A stretch of DNA of 14,745 nucleotides from NCBI GenBank assembly GCA_026770585.1, contig MU647297.1, positions 93,318 through 108,062 of the forward strand, read 5' to 3'. The DNA is from Baffinella frigidus. Taxonomy: Eukaryota; Cryptophyceae; Cryptomonadales; Baffinellaceae. The position numbers and the translations under genes are program-made. The notes under the pieces are model-generated. The model was not told the DNA's origin. It searched no databases and saw nothing but the letters and a program-made list of their open reading frames with translations. Position 1 is the first letter of the stretch. Each line of letters starts with the position of its first letter. This document shows, piece after piece, positions 13,343 to 14,745 of the stretch.

Positions 13343-13439
13343 CCCTCCGCCGTCCGACATGCCCTCCACACGGCCGAGTAGGTTGATGACGGGGTCGTGT
13401 TCGTGCTGCGAGACGGCCGCGAGCCATCGCCGGACGTAC
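13343..13439 (-). CDS. Exon 4 (solenoid gene), intact copy of a four-member array
   Basis: 97-nt exon from CCCAG to GTACTG. The first base completes the Pro codon of exon 3, followed by 32 codons that include YVRRWLAAVSQHEHDPVINL and LGRVEGMSDGGG, ending in phase 0. It is the longest and most complete of four related copies in this region; the others (13222-13289, 13070-13137, 12857-12900) keep only the 3' two thirds and the donor. The next real exon starts in phase 0, so splicing exon 4 to exon 5 keeps frame. Confidence 0.7.
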
Positions 13440-13960
13440 CTGGGTTAGGGTTGATGGTTGATGGTTGAGGGTTGAAGGTTGAGGGTTGGGGGTTCAGGGT
13501 TGGGGGTGTAGGGGTTGGGGTTTAGGGTTTAGGGTTTAGGGTTTGGGGTGTAGGGTTTAGGGTTTGGGGTTGAGGGTTTAGAGTTGAAGGTTTTAAGGTT
13601 TAGGGGTCAGGGTTCAGGGTTGAGGGCGTTAGGGTTTGGGGATTAGGGTTTAGGGTGTAGGGTTGAGGGGTGGGGTTTTAGGGGTGAGGAGTGAAGGGTG
13701 AGAGTTTGGGTTCAGGGTTTAGGGTTCTGAGTTTAGAGTTTAGGGTTGAGGGTTTGGGTTTGAGGGTTTAGGGTTGAGGGTTGAGGGTTTAGGGTTGAGG
13801 GTTGAGGGTTTAGGGTTGAGGGTTTGGGGTTGAGGGTTGAGGGTTTACGGGTCGTCGCACGAGTCTTTGCTGGCGCGCACCTGCTTAGGATTCAGGATTT
13901 AGCGTTGAGGTTTTACGGTTGAGGGTTCAGGGTTGAGGGTTGGGGGCTCAGGGTTTGAGC
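13440..13960. repeat. Long telomere-like tract around exon 3
   Basis: About 500 bp of GGGTTTAGGGTTGAGGG-type units, interrupted only by exon 3 and a short flank. It is degenerate and internal, so not a chromosome end. Confidence 0.85.
13849..13880 (-). CDS. Exon 3, 32-nt micro-exon (solenoid gene)
   Basis: Encodes VRASKDSCDD plus CC of a split Pro codon, between AAGCAG and GTAAAC. The following exon supplies the G that completes CCG, which is the main support. The exon is an island of non-repetitive sequence inside a continuous telomere-like tract on both sides, so it stands out by composition. It probably forms a loop between helices. Confidence 0.55.
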
Positions 13961-14016
13961 GTCCCCTCTGTTCCTGGTCAGAGGGGGTGGGGGGTGGGCG
14001 AGGGCAAGCCCGGCAA

Positions 14017-14225
14017 TGATCAGAGGGTGTGGTCAGAGGGTGACAGTGGTCAGAGGGTGTGGTTAGAGGGTGACAGTGGTCAGAGGGTGCGGTTAGAGGG
14101 TGGCAATGGTCAGAGGTTGTGGGAAGAGGATGACAATGGTCAGAGGGTGTGAGCAGAGGGTGTCAACGGAGGGTGTGGTCACAGGGTGTCAGAGGGAGTG
14201 GTCAGAGGGTGGCAATGGTGAGAGG
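14017..14225. repeat. 30-bp minisatellite
   Basis: Units of about 30 bp made of two 15-bp halves (GTGGTCAGAGGGTGT and GACAGTGGTCAGAGG). It begins next to the exon 2 donor. The open frame across it is a repeat artefact. Confidence 0.75.
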
Positions 14226-14230
14226 GTCAC

Positions 14231-14300
14231 CGCGCGCAGCAGAACGTCCGTGGCAAACAGCGCCAGCCCCAGCGCCCCTGCGTCTCCCGGAGTCTCCCGC
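14231..14300 (-). CDS. Exon 2 (solenoid gene)
   Basis: 70-nt exon between GAACAG and GTGACC. It begins with one base completing the split codon from exon 1 and ends in phase 0. It encodes 23 residues including GALGLALFATDVLLRA, a Leu/Ala-rich amphipathic helix. Most third positions are G or C, unlike the minisatellite introns on each side. No duplicate of this exon was noticed. Confidence 0.6.
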
Positions 14301-14306
14301 CTGTTC

Positions 14307-14410
14307 AGGGTTGAGGGTTGAGGGTTGAGGGTTGCGCTCGCCCTATACCCTAAACTCTGCACCCTCAACCCTGAACCCTGAACCCTGAACCCTAAACCCT
14401 GAACACTAAC
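14307..14410. repeat. Telomere-like repeats, converging orientations
   Basis: GAGGGTTGAGGG units switch to CCCTGAACCCTAAACCC within about 30 bp, giving a head-to-head arrangement in the exon 1-2 intron. Confidence 0.7.
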
Positions 14411-14423
14411 GAGGAGGGTTTAC

Positions 14424-14487
14424 CTGCCCCGCAGCAGCCTCGCTTCTCTCAGTGAGAGGCTAGCGTGACCCACCACAGGTAAACCCC
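14424..14487 (-). CDS. Exon 1 of window (solenoid gene), 5' boundary uncertain
   Basis: Reads PVVGHASLSLREARLLRG and ends at GGGGCAG|GTAAAC. It leaves two bases (AG) that join the first G of exon 2 to make an Arg codon, so the phase fits. The acceptor could be GTAG at 14488 or CTAG further in. The exon sits between an 11-bp inverted repeat (GGGTTTACCTG at 14417-14427 and its complement at 14475-14485), so a foldback origin or plus-strand use cannot be excluded. Confidence 0.45.
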
Positions 14488-14507
14488 TACATCCTCAATT
14501 TTGCACC

Positions 14508-14745
14508 TTTGAGGGTTGAGAGTTGAGGGTTGGAGGTTCAGGGTGCAGGGTGCAGGGGTTCATTTGACCCTGAGGCAACAGCCTGCCCCTGAACCTTGAA
14601 CACTGAACACTGAGCCCTGAACCCTGAACCCTGAGCCCTGAACACTGAACACTGAACACTGAACCCTGAACCCTGAACCCTGCACCCTGCACCCTGCACC
14701 CTGCACCCTGCACCCTGCACCCTGAACCCTGCACCCTGCACCCTG
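14508..14745. repeat. CCCTGAA / CCCTGCA minisatellite at window end
   Basis: GAGGGTTGAGAGTTG units (14510-14560) followed by a long CCCTGAACACTGAA and CCCTGCA array running off the window. Confidence 0.8.

Larger units (their letters stand above)
369..14487 (-). other. Large multi-exon gene, HEAT/ARM-like solenoid protein, partial at both ends
   Basis: This is the overall span of an 18-exon gene read from high to low coordinates. The exons were found as GC-rich islands with high G/C at third codon positions, each open in one frame and bounded by AG upstream and GT downstream on the minus strand. Frame is kept across 16 of 17 junctions, including non-zero phases at exons 1-2, 3-4, 11-12 and 13-14; a few acceptors (exons 1, 12-14) were chosen partly because they keep phase. 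The product is about 630 residues, dominated by short amphipathic helices rich in Leu, Ala and Val, as in HEAT/ARM solenoids such as importin-beta proteins. Neither a start codon nor a final stop lies in the window. The family is an inference; I do not recognise the specific protein. Introns run from about 107 to 1756 bp and are mostly repeats. Confidence 0.7.

Noticed and set aside
13940-14321. GQRV/LEG repeat-protein open frames on the plus strand.
   Set aside because: Produced by the 30-bp minisatellite; no splice sites or flanking coding support.
13440-14745. A true chromosome end.
   Set aside because: The telomere-like units are degenerate, occur in both orientations and are interrupted by exons in frame with one another.

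Overview
This looks like nuclear DNA of a eukaryote, not a bacterial, viral or organellar segment. The evidence is a row of short GC-rich coding islands bounded by AG/GT splice sites, long introns filled with simple repeats (GA/CT, GACA, TTTATG, and TTTAGGG/TTCAGGG telomere-like tracts), and many small inverted-repeat (MITE-like) elements. The TTTAGGG-type repeats, the very high G/C at third codon positions and the repeat-bloated introns would fit a green (prasinophyte-type) alga or a similar protist. That assignment is an inference; no sequence here fixes the species. No tRNA, rRNA, CRISPR array or bacterial-style operon was seen.

The main content is one large gene on the minus strand that crosses the whole window and is incomplete at both ends. 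I reconstruct 18 exons from about 14487 down to 369, coding for roughly 630 residues. Reading frame is continuous across 16 of the 17 junctions; the exception is exon 10 to exon 11, because the donor of exon 10 is uncertain. The protein is rich in amphipathic Leu/Ala/Val helices and looks like a HEAT/ARM-type alpha-solenoid. Some segments resemble importin-beta family repeats (LPVRLQAAACIPALFE in exon 14 and PIVRRIMDMV in exon 18), but their spacing does not match importin-7/8, so I give no gene symbol. A separate 44-codon exon with a stop lies on the plus strand inside one intron (3204-3338).

The most unusual feature is that many exons are accompanied, in the flanking introns, by one to three diverged partial copies of themselves. 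These copies usually keep a splice junction (donor end or acceptor end) with 20-100 bp of exon. Some stay open, one pair is exactly the same length (54 nt), and others carry stops or frameshifts. Two cases are inverted.

Layout from high to low coordinates, the direction of transcription: 14745-14490 telomere-like minisatellite; exons 1-3 (14487-13849) with telomere-like and 30-bp minisatellite introns; exon 4 and its array (13439-12857); exon 5 and its array (12356-11353) with TTTATG repeats; exon 6 array and foldback elements (10820-9984); exon 7 between GA/GACA repeats; exons 8-9 (8773-8523) with inverted and tandem junction copies; exon 10 (about 7416); exon 11 (6605-6377); exons 12-14 (5516-3962) beside large GA tracts; exon 15 array (3080-2555); a 149-bp foldback at 2273-2421; exons 16-18 (1547-369) with further junction copies. 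Dispersed repeats recur throughout in both orientations.
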